DNA from: 40CM-4-68-19 sp036513415
Lineage (GTDB): Bacteria; Myxococcota; Myxococcia; Myxococcales; 40CM-4-68-19
Direction of reading: 5' to 3'
Assembly (NCBI GenBank): GCA_036513415.1
Contig: DATBZA010000017.1
Span: forward strand, 6,975-70,974
Length of the DNA stretch: 64,000 nt
Shown here: piece by piece, positions 19,606-28,123 of the stretch
Numbering within the stretch: position 1 is the stretch's first letter
Layout: each line of letters opens with the position of its first letter
The notes under the pieces: model-generated
The model's input: the letters and a program-made list of their open reading frames with translations, nothing else
What the model was told of the DNA's origin: nothing
Databases searched by the model: none
Program-made: the position numbers and the translations under genes

Positions 19606-19810
19606 GCGAGACGCCTCGTCCACGCCGCATGCTTCGGAGCATCGGCGCCGTGCTCGCGGGCCTGGTCGCGGACCGGAGTTCGGGCCCAGGTGGTATGCGC
19701 TTGCGATCATCGCGATCGCGCTGCCGTGCGCGTGGGTGGGCGGTGCGCTCCGCGACATGCAGTCGCGTGCGCGCGCTGGCGTTTACCCCGGGGTGTCGCC
19801 GACGCGGTAG
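19602..19810 (+). pseudogene. internally deleted membrane-protein gene (third gene of the arsR operon)
   Basis: The frame starting at 19602 (ATG overlapping the preceding stop) encodes MLRSIGAVLAGLVA, the first helix of a multi-pass membrane protein. The phase then shifts, and a second frame encodes EFGPRWYALAIIAIALPCAWVGGALRDMQSR, which looks like the last helix of the same kind of protein. Proteins of this type, found beside ArsR-SRPBCC pairs, are roughly 130-140 residues, so the middle part (about 250-300 bp) appears deleted with a frameshift at the scar near 19670-19680. The family comparison is from memory. Confidence 0.6.
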
Positions 19811-20383
19811 CTACTTCCGATGGCTCGATTTACCAGCACCAGTGCGCCGGTGCGTTCCGCGCGTTGCGGTCGCATCTCGAACCACGGTGTGCGACGGAGG
19901 GGTCGCCGACGCAACCGCCCCGCTGGGTTTGGCGTCCGGCACGTCGAACGGCGTGTGGCGGCGGATGGCGATCCAGGCATCCGAGGAGTGGCGCCGGATT
20001 GCGACCCATGCTTCCGACGAGTGGCGCTTGATGCCGCTCCACGCATCGGATGGAGAGTGGCGCCGGATGGCGGTCCACACGGTCGACGGCGTATGTCCCG
20101 AGCTCCTCATCCACCAAGCGCCCAGACCGGCGACAAGCAGCGCGCCACCCGCGCCGATCGCGATGCGACGCAGAGCGCGCCCTCCCAGGGAGATCCGGCG
20201 CATCGCGCTGGGTCGCTTGCTGACCGCCCCGGACATCGGACGCGGGCTCGTCCCGCTGGTCCGCGCGGCCGGCTGGGCTGGAAGGAGGCTGCGGCACATC
20301 GAGCAGACACCCTGGTCCCCGGGGTCGGGCGTATACAAAGCGCCGCAGCTCGTGCACCCCTCGACGGAAGTTGGTGTGTCCAT
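19811..20383 (-). CDS. zinc-ribbon, single-helix membrane protein with tandem C-terminal repeats
   Basis: 190 residues from the ATG at 20383 (MDTPTSVEG), chosen because the zinc ribbon begins immediately after it. CTSCGALYTPDPGDQGVCSMC is a two-CxxC zinc ribbon (about 10-30). A linker and one transmembrane helix (RRIAIGAGGALLVAGLGAWWM) follow. The outer part holds four consecutive 11-13-residue repeats of the form AW-x-AI-RRHSS-D (about 112-155), then a basic Ser/Thr/His-rich tail. No family is recognised. The same DNA also reads as repeats on the other strand, but only this strand gives the zinc ribbon and helix. Confidence 0.7.
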   Translation of the reverse strand: MDTPTSVEGCTSCGALYTPDPGDQGVCSMCRSLLPAQPAARTSGTSPRPMSGAVSKRPSAMRRISLGGRALRRIAIGAGGALLVAGLGAWWMRSSGHTPSTVWTAIRRHSPSDAWSGIKRHSSEAWVAIRRHSSDAWIAIRRHTPFDVPDAKPSGAVASATPPSHTVVRDATATRGTHRRTGAGKSSHRK

Positions 20384-20522
20384 GCTTCCAATGTACCGGA
20401 CCGCGCGCGCCGATTCCCTGCGACCCGGTGTGGCGCTGGCGCTCTCCCGCCTACCGTGACCGATCGTGTAGTGGTGGCGCACAGGCCCCAGAGTGGGAGC
20501 AGCGCCTTCAGCCAACCGGAGC

Positions 20523-21650
20523 TCATTCGAGAGCGAAACGGGCGACCGCCTCGTCGTTCCAGTCGAGGCCGACACCCGGAGACTCACCGGGCTGCGCCAA
20601 TCCGTCCCTGATCTGGAGCGGCCGCGCGAGGATGGGCGCCGCCCAGTCGACGTACTCCAGGAAGTGGGCCGACGGCGTGACGGCGAGCAGCTGCGCGCTC
20701 ACCTCGGGATAGAGGTGCGACGACATCTCGATCCCTGCCGCGTCGGCCAGCGCCGCCGCCCTCAGCCAGCCCGTCACCCCGCCGATCCGCGCGAGGTCGG
20801 GCATGACGTAGTCCGCCGCGCCCGCCGCGATGGCCGTAGCCATCGCCCGCGTCCCGAGGAAATTCTCGCCGATCTGGATCGGAGTCTCCAACTCGCGCGC
20901 GAGCCGCGCCGACCCGGCGTAATCGTCGTGCCGCACCGGCTCCTCGATCCAGTAAACCCCCTCCCGATCGAGCGCACGTCCACGGGCGAGCGCCTCCGCG
21001 ACCGTGAGGGCCTGGTTGAAATCCGTCATCAGCAGGGCTTCCGCCGGGATCCTGCCGCGGACCGCGCGGGTGGCCAGGACGTCGTCCCACAGCGTCTTGC
21101 GCCCAAGGCGGAGCTTGACGGCATGAAACCCCTCGGCCAGGAGCTCCAGCGCCTCCTCCGCGACCCTCTCGGGCGGATCCAGGCCCAGCGCGTTGCTGTT
21201 GTACGCAGGGACGGGATGAAGCTCGCCACCGAGCAACCGCGCCAACGGAAGCCCCGTCGCGCGGGCCAGGGCGTCCCAGAGGGCGACATCCAGTCCGGAC
21301 ATGGCGATGGTCGGCAGCCCTTCGCGGCCAATCAGCGTGAAGCGGGAGTGGAGCTTCTTCGCGATCGCCACGGGCGCTACCACGTCGCCTCGGACCATCT
21401 CCAAAATCCCTGCCAGGAGCTGCCGGAGCGTTCGGGCTCCGAGCTCCGAGTAGGCGAAGAGGTAGGCCCGGCCGGGGACGCCTTCGTCGGTATCGAGATC
21501 GATGAGGACCATGGGCGCCTGCGTGATGGACCCACCGCTCGTCCCGAGCGGCCGGCGCATCGGAACGCGGACTGACCGGGTGCTGAGCCCGCGGATCGTG
21601 AGTCTGGCAAGCGCCGCGGGCAACGCACCGCGCCGTTCTGCAGTCGCCAT
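20523..21650 (-). CDS. mandelate racemase / muconate lactonizing enzyme family protein
   Basis: 375 residues from the ATG at 21650 with GGAGGG upstream. It has an N-terminal capping domain (about 1-130), then an enolase-superfamily barrel with the Lys in KLRLG, metal ligands in TDFNQAL (Asp), WIEEPV (Glu) and QIGENF (Glu), and a late catalytic His in SSHLYPE, as in the mandelate racemase subgroup. It should abstract a proton alpha to a carboxylate, as racemase, dehydratase or cycloisomerase; the substrate is not predictable. It is divergent from the acetamidase-like gene, and the shared 199-bp gap probably carries both promoters. Confidence 0.93.
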   Translation of the reverse strand: MATAERRGALPAALARLTIRGLSTRSVRVPMRRPLGTSGGSITQAPMVLIDLDTDEGVPGRAYLFAYSELGARTLRQLLAGILEMVRGDVVAPVAIAKKLHSRFTLIGREGLPTIAMSGLDVALWDALARATGLPLARLLGGELHPVPAYNSNALGLDPPERVAEEALELLAEGFHAVKLRLGRKTLWDDVLATRAVRGRIPAEALLMTDFNQALTVAEALARGRALDREGVYWIEEPVRHDDYAGSARLARELETPIQIGENFLGTRAMATAIAAGAADYVMPDLARIGGVTGWLRAAALADAAGIEMSSHLYPEVSAQLLAVTPSAHFLEYVDWAAPILARPLQIRDGLAQPGESPGVGLDWNDEAVARFALE

Positions 21651-21849
21651 GCTCGCCCTCCTTGGACGTCCAAGGCGCCGGCCGAGCGTAGCACGACGGC
21701 GTTCCGCAGGTCCGTTGACAACGGAAGCCGCAGGGGCGTATGGGCCGCTCAGCTTCGCCTGGGGCGGACACGGGCGAAGAACCTTTTCTCCCGAACACTC
21801 CCGCGTCGACACCGCCCGGCCGCGCAATCTCGCGCGGAAAGGGGGACCC

Positions 21850-23172
21850 ATGAAGAGCGTCCTGATCACGGCTGCGATGGTCGCCGCTGCAGCCGGGCCT
21901 TCGTTTGCAAAGACAGTCCGCATCTCCGTCTCGCGCGGGGCCGGTGGGGTGCCCGTGCCGTGCGGCGAGGATCCGATGAACACCTGTCACAACCGCTGGC
22001 ACCCCTACATCCCTGCGGCGGCCCAGGCCGACCCCGGCGACACCGTCATCTTCGAGACGCGCGACGCGTTCGACAATCCGTTCAACCGCAAGTCGACGCG
22101 GGCGACCGTCGCAGCCGCCAACCTGAACCTGATCCATCCGCTCACCGGCCCCCTGCACGTCAGGGGCGCCAAGCAGGGCGACGTGCTCGCGGTAACCATG
22201 ATCGACGTCGGTCCCGGGCCCGACAACTTCGGGTACACGGTGGCGGTCCCAGGTTTCGGCTTCCTCCGCGACGTCTTCACCGACCCTGCCATCGTGCACT
22301 GGGAGCTGGGCGCCCCCGCCATCAACGGGACGCGCTTCGCGACCTCGCGCGATCTCCCGGGCGTGCGGCTGCCGCTGCACGGGTTTGCGGGCACCATCGG
22401 TGTGGAGCTGGGCCACGACGAGATCGAAAACGCTTTCACCCGTGAGGAGGAGCTTCGAGCGAAGCAGGGATTCGTGCTGCCTCCCGAACCGACTGACGCG
22501 GTGCCGGCCAGCCTCTGCGGTCCCAAGGGACGCTACAGAGACCGCTGCCTGCGGACCATTCCCCCGCGCGAGAACGGGGGGAACACGGACGTGAAGCAGA
22601 TGGTGAACGGAACGACCCTTCTTTTCCCCTGCTTCATCGACGGCTGCGGGCTCTCCATCGGGGACGTGCACTGGGCGCAGGGGGACGGCGAGGTTTCCGG
22701 CACTGCCATCGAGATGAACGCGATCGTCACGGTGAAGGTCGAGGTCCGCAAGGCCCAGGCCGCGGCTTTCGGCAACTGGCCCCGGTTCGAGAGCAACCGC
22801 GCCGGCGTCCTCAAGGAGCTCGAGCCGGACCACTTCGTCGCCACCATGGGCATTCCGGTCAAGCCAGCCGGCGTCGTGATGGCGCCGGAACTGTGGATCG
22901 ACGTGAACTCCAACCACCTCCTGCGCCCGCTCAGGAACGAGTCGGAGGACGTGACGCTGGCGGCGCGCGACGCGCTGCTCAAGATGATCGCCCTGCTGAC
23001 CGGGCCGACTTCGCCGGCGCCATCGCCGCTGACCGCGGAGCAGGCGTACCTCCTCTGCAGCGTCGCCTGCGATCTCCGGATCAGCAACCTGGTGGACGTG
23101 CCCAATTACGTGGTGTCGAACTTCCTCCAACTCGACGTCTTCAATCGGCGCCAGGATGAGAATGACCACTGA
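21850..23172 (+). CDS. exported acetamidase/formamidase family protein
   Basis: 440 residues from the ATG at 21850. A cleavable signal peptide (MKSVLITAAMVAAAAGPSFA) is unusual for this mostly cytoplasmic amidase family. The FmdA/AmdA pattern is visible in NLNLIHPLTGPLHVRGAKQGDVLAVTMIDV, HGFAGTIGVELG and GDVHWAQGDGEVSGTAIEM. It would hydrolyse short aliphatic amides to acid plus ammonia in the periplasm. The last 17 bp overlap the next gene, so the two are translationally coupled. Several Cys residues could form disulfides in the export compartment. Confidence 0.9.
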   Translation: MKSVLITAAMVAAAAGPSFAKTVRISVSRGAGGVPVPCGEDPMNTCHNRWHPYIPAAAQADPGDTVIFETRDAFDNPFNRKSTRATVAAANLNLIHPLTGPLHVRGAKQGDVLAVTMIDVGPGPDNFGYTVAVPGFGFLRDVFTDPAIVHWELGAPAINGTRFATSRDLPGVRLPLHGFAGTIGVELGHDEIENAFTREEELRAKQGFVLPPEPTDAVPASLCGPKGRYRDRCLRTIPPRENGGNTDVKQMVNGTTLLFPCFIDGCGLSIGDVHWAQGDGEVSGTAIEMNAIVTVKVEVRKAQAAAFGNWPRFESNRAGVLKELEPDHFVATMGIPVKPAGVVMAPELWIDVNSNHLLRPLRNESEDVTLAARDALLKMIALLTGPTSPAPSPLTAEQAYLLCSVACDLRISNLVDVPNYVVSNFLQLDVFNRRQDENDH

Positions 23173-23719
23173 CCGCAGGCTCCTGACACTGGCTCTTCTG
23201 GGGGCGGCCGCGGCCCTCCTGCCCGGCCACTCCCCGTACCGCCAGTGGTACGCGTACCGGGCGAAGCACCTCGTCGTCGTGACGGACGAGGCGCGCCCGG
23301 GCGCGCTTGCCATCGCCACCGCCATCGCGTCGGCCATCGCGGCTCGCTGGCCCGAAACCAAGGCGGTTCCGGCGGCGGCCAGGACGCCCGTGGAGGTGGT
23401 GAAGCTCTTGAGCAGCGGTCAACTCCAGGTCGGGCTGCTTCCCGCGGCCGACGCCGTCCAGGCGCTCGAGGGCCGCGGCAGCTTCGCCGGCGAGGGCAAG
23501 GTGCCGCTGCGCGCGGTGGCGGTCGTCGGCAGCGACTTGCTCGTGGTGCTCGACAGCTACCCGCTAGTGCGCGCGCACGAACTGGCGCAGGCCCTGGTCG
23601 AATCCCGCGACAAGGGGCCGCTGGCCGAGAAGCCTCCACTGCGGGGGCCTTCGCCCATCCCGTTTCATCCGGGGGCTCTCGACTACTATCAGGGCAGGAC
23701 GGCCCTCGAGCGCGGATGA
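23156..23719 (+). CDS. short TAXI-like substrate-binding protein
   Basis: 187 residues with an N-terminal hydrophobic leader (RRLLTLALLGAAAALLPG). The middle (GALAIATAIASAIAARWPETKAVPAAARTPVEVVKLLSSGQLQVGLLPAADAVQAL) follows the first lobe of a TAXI receptor, and the end (GPSPIPFHPGALDYYQGR) carries the TAXI C-terminal signature. TAXI receptors are about 300 residues; here the central lobe seems lost. It overlaps the exported amidase gene by 17 bp. It might be a sensor or scavenging protein for amides or their products. No TRAP permease is adjacent. Confidence 0.75.
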   Translation: MRMTTDRRLLTLALLGAAAALLPGHSPYRQWYAYRAKHLVVVTDEARPGALAIATAIASAIAARWPETKAVPAAARTPVEVVKLLSSGQLQVGLLPAADAVQALEGRGSFAGEGKVPLRAVAVVGSDLLVVLDSYPLVRAHELAQALVESRDKGPLAEKPPLRGPSPIPFHPGALDYYQGRTALERG

Positions 23720-23766
23720 ACGGGCTCCAGCGACGCGCAGCTCGATCGATGAAGTAGACTTGGAAG

Positions 23767-24249
23767 ATGGACCCGGCCACCCTGCGACAGCTCCGCGAGC
23801 AGAGCGGCCTCCGCCTCGACAAGGAAGGCCGCTTCTGGCACCGCGGCGGGCTCGTCGAGCATGCGCGCACCGTCGCCGTGCTGCACCAGGGCGTTCATCG
23901 GGCTGCCGACGGGCGCTGGGCAACGCGCATCGGAAAGGACTGGGGGTACTTGGAGGTGGAGGATGCGGCGCTCTGGGTGCGGCGCATCGAGCTTGCGGGC
24001 ACGTCGCTGAGGGCGCAGCTCGCCTCGGACGAGTGGGTCGAGGTCGATCCCGCGACGCTGGCGGCGGGCGCCGACGATGCGCTCTACGCGCGTGTCCGCG
24101 GCGAACGCGCGCGCCTGACTCGCGATGCGCAGCTCTCGCTCAGCGATCACTTGCGCGAGGACGGGCAGGGCTTCCTGCTGCAGCTCGGCGAGCGCGGATT
24201 CCGCATCGGTCAGGACAGCGGACCGGAGCCGGTGCGGCCGGCATCCTGA
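23767..24249 (+). CDS. DUF1285-like protein
   Basis: 160 residues from the ATG at 23767. The segment LRLDKEGRFWHRGGLVEHARTVAVLHQGVHRAADGRWATRIGKDWGYLEVEDAALWVRRIEL has the pattern of DUF1285: a short strand giving the ligand name, a W.H.G.V.H element and a Y.EVEDA step. The C-terminal part (RLTRDAQLSLSDHLREDGQGFLLQLGERGFRI) matches a second strand-rich unit. Function is unknown. It is probably cytoplasmic and converges with the membrane protein gene to its right. Confidence 0.65.
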   Translation: MDPATLRQLREQSGLRLDKEGRFWHRGGLVEHARTVAVLHQGVHRAADGRWATRIGKDWGYLEVEDAALWVRRIELAGTSLRAQLASDEWVEVDPATLAAGADDALYARVRGERARLTRDAQLSLSDHLREDGQGFLLQLGERGFRIGQDSGPEPVRPAS

Positions 24250-24259
24250 GCGGTCCCGC

Positions 24260-24649
24260 TCAGACCTTGCGCCGGCGAGCGAGGAACAGGCCCGCGCGGA
24301 TGCCTGACCAGCCGGACAGCGCGCAGAGCGCGAGCACGGCAACCAGCGCGAGCAGCGGAGTCCAGAGCAGATCGCGAAGGCCGGGACGCGTCGCGCCGGG
24401 CGCCAGCGGCGCCGCGGCGATGGTCAGCGCCAGGACCGCGGCGACCAGCAGGGCGGCCACCAGGCCTCCCGCCGCTCCGGTACCCGGCGAGACGTCCGCG
24501 ACCAGCGCCACCAGGCCGGCCACCAGACCGACGCTCCAGATCAGCAGCAGCACGAACACGGCGCTGGGAGCGTTCAGCAAGCGGAACAGGGCCGCCGCCA
24601 GCGCGACGCCGAGGACGCCGATGGCCACCGCCCACAGTCCCCTGGTCAT
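24260..24649 (-). CDS. small multi-helix membrane protein
   Basis: 129 residues with four predicted transmembrane helices and a basic C-terminus (ARRRKV). No family is recognised. Its ATG overlaps the stop of truA by 4 nt, so it is the last gene of the SPFH-truA operon. It is probably an inner-membrane protein; nothing more can be claimed. Confidence 0.7.
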   Translation of the reverse strand: MTRGLWAVAIGVLGVALAAALFRLLNAPSAVFVLLLIWSVGLVAGLVALVADVSPGTGAAGGLVAALLVAAVLALTIAAAPLAPGATRPGLRDLLWTPLLALVAVLALCALSGWSGIRAGLFLARRRKV

Positions 24650-25419
24650 TCCCGCCCCTGTGGATGGGGGTTGACGTTTCCGGGCAGGTAGAACACCTCG
24701 TCGAGGACCAGGCCGTGCGCGGGGGCCGTGGGGCCGGCCTGGGTCCGATCGCGTCCCTCGAGCAGCGCGGCCAGCGAGCCCGGGTCGCGGCGGCCGTGAC
24801 CGACCTCGACCAGCGTGCCGACGATGTTGCGCACCATGTGCTTGAGAAACGCGCTCGCCTCGACCACCAGGTCGATGCGGGCGCCGCTCTGGCGGACATG
24901 CAGCGCCCGGATCTCCCGCACGGCGGTGCGCGCGGGGCAGTCCGCCGCCCGCAGCGCGGAGAAGTCATGCGTCCCGAGCAGCGCGGGGGCGGCACGGCGC
25001 ATGGCATCCAGGTCGAGGGGCCGCCGGATCTCCCAAGCACGCCCGCGGAGCAGCGGAGCGCGCACCGGAGTTTCCAGGATTGTGTACGTGTACCGCTTGC
25101 CGCGCGCCCAGCGGCGGGCATCGAACCCTTCCGGGGCCACCTCGGCCCGAAGGCACGCCAGGTCTTCGGGAAGAAGCGCGTTCAGCCCTGCCGTCCACGC
25201 TTTCACCGGCAGGTCGCGCTCGACTTGCAGGGAGGCCACCTGCCCCCGCGCGTGCACGCCCGCGTCCGTCCTGCCCGCGCCCGTCACGCGCACTGGAACG
25301 CCGCAGAGCCGCGCGATCCCCTTCTCCAGCTCCTCCTGCACGCTGCGTCCGTCGGGCTGGACCTGCCACCCGACGAAGTCCGTGCCGTCGTACTCGAGGG
25401 TGAGCTTGAGGGAGGTCAC
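24646..25419 (-). CDS. truA: tRNA pseudouridine(38-40) synthase
   Basis: 257 residues. The catalytic aspartate is Asp52 in GRTDAGVHARGQV; other family segments are LEYDGTDFVGWQVQ at the N-terminus, GTHDFSALR, and FLKHMVRNIVGTLVEVG. It converts U38-U40 in the anticodon stem-loop to pseudouridine. Its start overlaps the preceding SPFH gene by 4 nt and its stop overlaps the next by 4 nt, giving a compact operon. Length is normal. Confidence 0.97.
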   Translation of the reverse strand: MTSLKLTLEYDGTDFVGWQVQPDGRSVQEELEKGIARLCGVPVRVTGAGRTDAGVHARGQVASLQVERDLPVKAWTAGLNALLPEDLACLRAEVAPEGFDARRWARGKRYTYTILETPVRAPLLRGRAWEIRRPLDLDAMRRAAPALLGTHDFSALRAADCPARTAVREIRALHVRQSGARIDLVVEASAFLKHMVRNIVGTLVEVGHGRRDPGSLAALLEGRDRTQAGPTAPAHGLVLDEVFYLPGNVNPHPQGRE

Positions 25420-26453
25420 TTCGAATCGTCTTGAACCTTCACCACGGGCTTGGAAGACGCTTCGGCGTACGCGAACCGCGCCAGCAGGTCGTTGAGGTTC
25501 AGGGTCTGCAGGCCGCCCGCCTTGCCACCCGAGGGGAGGAAGATGATCTGCTTGCCCTTCAGCGCCTCGGCGACGCTCAGCTTGACCATGGCGCGTCCGC
25601 CCGCCCCGCTCATCGCCTGGTTCGTCTTCTCCACGCCCTTGGCGCGCGCCTTCTTCTCGGCCAGGATGGCCTCGGCCTCGCGCTGGGACGCGAAGAAATC
25701 CGCGTCGGCGTGCAGCTTCACCTGGTCGAGCGAGCCTCGGGCGCCGGCGATCTTCTGGGCGACCTGTCCCTTGGCGGTTTCCAGGTTGCGCAGCGCCTCC
25801 TGCTGCGCGGCGTGGCCCTCGCTCACCATCCGCTCCGCGGTCTGCTCCGCGAGCTTCTTGTCGTGGATCACCTTCTCGTAGTCGGGATGGAAGTGGTGCT
25901 CGCCCAGGATCACGCGCTCGACGATCACGCCTTCCAGGGCCAGCACCTTGGCGAGCTTCTCACGGGCCTCCTCCGCCTTGAGGAAGCGCTTCTCCGAGAC
26001 GTAGAACTCCTCGCTGGTCATCGTGTTCAGCACGTCCCGCACGATGCTGCGGCAAGCGGGGCGCACCAGGTTCTCCTTCACCTCCGCGGTGGATCCGCCC
26101 ACGTGCTCCAGGATCCAGGGGGTCTTCGCCGTGTCGATGCGCCAGGCCACCGTGACGTCCACCGCGATGTCGTTGCCGTCGTGGGTCTTGAACTCCACGT
26201 CGTCGTTCGCGGCGCGGCGCTCCTTCTGCACCGTGCGGACCATCGCCAGATTTTGCAGCGCGACGTTGTAGACGTTCCAGTCGGTGACGAATGCCGGGAA
26301 GGTGTACGTGGCGCCCGGGGGATACGTCTCCTGCTGCACGCCTGCCTTGCCGAAGAGCGCGATCTTGCGGGTGAGCACGCCCACTTCAGTGGAGTCCGTG
26401 CTGTGGAAGGTGCATCCCGCCGTGAAGAGCAACAGCAACGCGAGCTTGCGCAC
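25416..26453 (-). CDS. SPFH/prohibitin-like protein, lipoprotein type
   Basis: 345 residues from the GTG at 26453, which has AAGGAG five nucleotides upstream and lies 2 nt after the previous stop. A longer open frame upstream is a wrong-phase artefact. The leader KLALLLLFTAGCTFHS has a lipobox-like TAGC. The SPFH domain spans about 20-215 (DVTVAWRIDTAKTPWILEHVGG, MTSEEFYVSEKR, EGVIVERVILGEHHF) and is followed by a coiled coil rich in AEA/KKAR to about 300. Such proteins assemble into membrane-bound rings that scaffold or protect membrane complexes. The neighbouring second SPFH protein suggests a heteromeric assembly. Confidence 0.88.
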   Translation of the reverse strand: MRKLALLLLFTAGCTFHSTDSTEVGVLTRKIALFGKAGVQQETYPPGATYTFPAFVTDWNVYNVALQNLAMVRTVQKERRAANDDVEFKTHDGNDIAVDVTVAWRIDTAKTPWILEHVGGSTAEVKENLVRPACRSIVRDVLNTMTSEEFYVSEKRFLKAEEAREKLAKVLALEGVIVERVILGEHHFHPDYEKVIHDKKLAEQTAERMVSEGHAAQQEALRNLETAKGQVAQKIAGARGSLDQVKLHADADFFASQREAEAILAEKKARAKGVEKTNQAMSGAGGRAMVKLSVAEALKGKQIIFLPSGGKAGGLQTLNLNDLLARFAYAEASSKPVVKVQDDSK

Positions 26454-26455
26454 GG

Positions 26456-27505
26456 TCACTCCTTCACATCGAAGCGCTTGAGCAGCGTCTTCAGATCGAG
26501 CGGGTTCATGGCGCCTTCGCCGTCGGTCGGGAGCACGATCACGCGCGTTCCCCGCAGCGCATCCGCCATGCGCAGCCCCACCATGTTCTCGCTTCCCGCA
26601 CCGCGCAGGGCCTGGTTCTCCAGCTCGGCGCCCTGCGCTTCGGCCAGCTTGACCAAGAGATCTCCGTCCGCCGCCTTCTTCCGCCGGTAGAGGGCCGCGT
26701 CCGCTTCCAGCTTCTTCACCTCGGCCTCGCCGCGCGCGAGCTCGACCTGCACCGCGGCCGCGCCCTCGGCCACGATCTTGTTCTTCGCCGCCGCCGCCGA
26801 CGCCGACTTTGCTTCCGCCTCGTTCTTGTAGACGGTCTGGTCCTGGATCTTCCGCTGCTCGATGGCCTGCTGGTAGCGCTGATCGTAGGTGTAGCGCCGG
26901 ATCAGGACCTGGACGACCTCGATCCCCTTGTCCTTCAGCTCCGCCTCCAGCGCCTGATGCGCCGCGCGCGCTTTCTGCACGCGCTTGTCGCCGCGGTAGA
27001 AGTCCTCCGCGTCCAGCTCGCCGAGCGCCCGTCGCAAATCCTGCTGGGCGCGCGGGATCACGGCGCTGTCCTCGAACAGGCGGCCGGGCCCGATGGTCTG
27101 CATGACTTTGAGCGGGTCCGCGATCCGGTAGAGGACCGTGAGGTCCAGCTGCACCGCGTAGCCTTCGCTGGTCTGGATGTTCACGCCCGGCGCGATTCGG
27201 TGCCCTTCCAGGTCCTCTTCGCTGCGAGAGTTGCTCAGCTCGAGGACCTGGAGGCGCACGGGGAACCGGTGCATCGTCTCCCCCACCCCGACGTAGTGGA
27301 GGCCGGTGCCATACACGTACGGCTCGATGCCCTTCCCGATGCCGAAATTGATCTGCTTGACGCCCGCCTCGCCCGGCTTCACGTAGGTGGTGCAGGAGTT
27401 GTAGCCGAAGAGCAGGACGATCAGCGACGCGCCCGCGACCCAGAGGAAGCGCATCCTCCGACCTTGGGGCATGCGCACGCGGGGAACGTTCAGGTCGAAG
27501 GCCAC
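26456..27505 (-). CDS. SPFH/prohibitin-like membrane protein
   Basis: 349 residues from a GTG immediately following the previous stop (TGA-GTG). One N-terminal transmembrane helix (MRFLWVAGASLIVLLFGY, about 18-35), then an SPFH domain (YAVQLDLTVLYRIADPLKVMQTIG, LDAEDFYRGDKR, GIEVVQVLIRRYTYDQRYQQAIEQRKI) and a long alanine/glutamate-rich coiled coil (about 230-300). It pairs with the lipoprotein-type SPFH protein encoded next. A HflK/HflC-like or prohibitin-like two-subunit ring at the inner membrane is the best analogy; no protease partner is adjacent. Confidence 0.9.
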   Translation of the reverse strand: MAFDLNVPRVRMPQGRRMRFLWVAGASLIVLLFGYNSCTTYVKPGEAGVKQINFGIGKGIEPYVYGTGLHYVGVGETMHRFPVRLQVLELSNSRSEEDLEGHRIAPGVNIQTSEGYAVQLDLTVLYRIADPLKVMQTIGPGRLFEDSAVIPRAQQDLRRALGELDAEDFYRGDKRVQKARAAHQALEAELKDKGIEVVQVLIRRYTYDQRYQQAIEQRKIQDQTVYKNEAEAKSASAAAAKNKIVAEGAAAVQVELARGEAEVKKLEADAALYRRKKAADGDLLVKLAEAQGAELENQALRGAGSENMVGLRMADALRGTRVIVLPTDGEGAMNPLDLKTLLKRFDVKE

Positions 27506-28123
27506 TCAGCCCCTCTCTCGCGCCGCGCGCGGCGCCTCGGAAAGCTCGGAGACTTCGGAAGGCATGCCCAGCGCGCGGGTCAGCTCGGACAGCGGCCGGT
27601 AGGTGTCGAGGGTCTCGCTGGCGTGGTGCAGGTCCGCGACCAGCGCCTCGAGCCTCCTCCGCCAGCGCCGCCGGTGCAGCCACATCACCGCGTCGGGAAA
27701 CAGCGGGCCCAGGACCAGGAGCAGGGCCGGGAACCACTTTGCCTGGATGGGGATGTACGGAACCTCGACGCAGATGATGCCGAGGATGAACCCGGCCAGG
27801 GCGAAGCTGGCGCGGGCCACCAGATCGCCTCCGCGCCAGATGCCGTAGTCTCGCTTCGCCAGCGCGATCTCCCCGGTCGCGAGCGCGGCGTACCGGGGCA
27901 GCAGGATCTCGTCCAGGGCGCGCCGCACGCGCTGCCAGTAGCCCGCGTCGTCGACCCCCAGCTCGCGCAGCTGCTTCTCCATCAGCTGCAGCTCGCCCTC
28001 GGCATCCTGCCTGAGCGCGGCCTCGATCTGCGGCGACCACTCCCGGAAGCCAGGGCGCCGCAGCTCGAATTGCTCGAGGAGGAAACGGCCTACCGCCGCC
28101 AGGCGGTACTTCTCCGGAACCAT
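27506..28123 (-). CDS. membrane protein of the SPFH operon
   Basis: 205 residues. A soluble N-terminal half with many charged helices (residues 1-100) is followed by two adjacent hydrophobic helices (ASFALAGFILGIICVEVPYI and WFPALLLVLGPLFPDAVMWL) and a basic RRRWRRRLEAL stretch. No family is recognised. The stop is adjacent to the SPFH gene start, and the start overlaps the end of the GH18-like gene by 34 bp. It is probably a membrane partner of the SPFH proteins. Confidence 0.7.
   Translation of the reverse strand: MVPEKYRLAAVGRFLLEQFELRRPGFREWSPQIEAALRQDAEGELQLMEKQLRELGVDDAGYWQRVRRALDEILLPRYAALATGEIALAKRDYGIWRGGDLVARASFALAGFILGIICVEVPYIPIQAKWFPALLLVLGPLFPDAVMWLHRRRWRRRLEALVADLHHASETLDTYRPLSELTRALGMPSEVSELSEAPRAARERG

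Noticed and set aside
19920..20100. Short regularly spaced repeats that could suggest a CRISPR array
   Set aside because: The repeats are about 33 bp, imperfect, without spacers, and encode in-frame amino-acid repeats of the zinc-ribbon protein.
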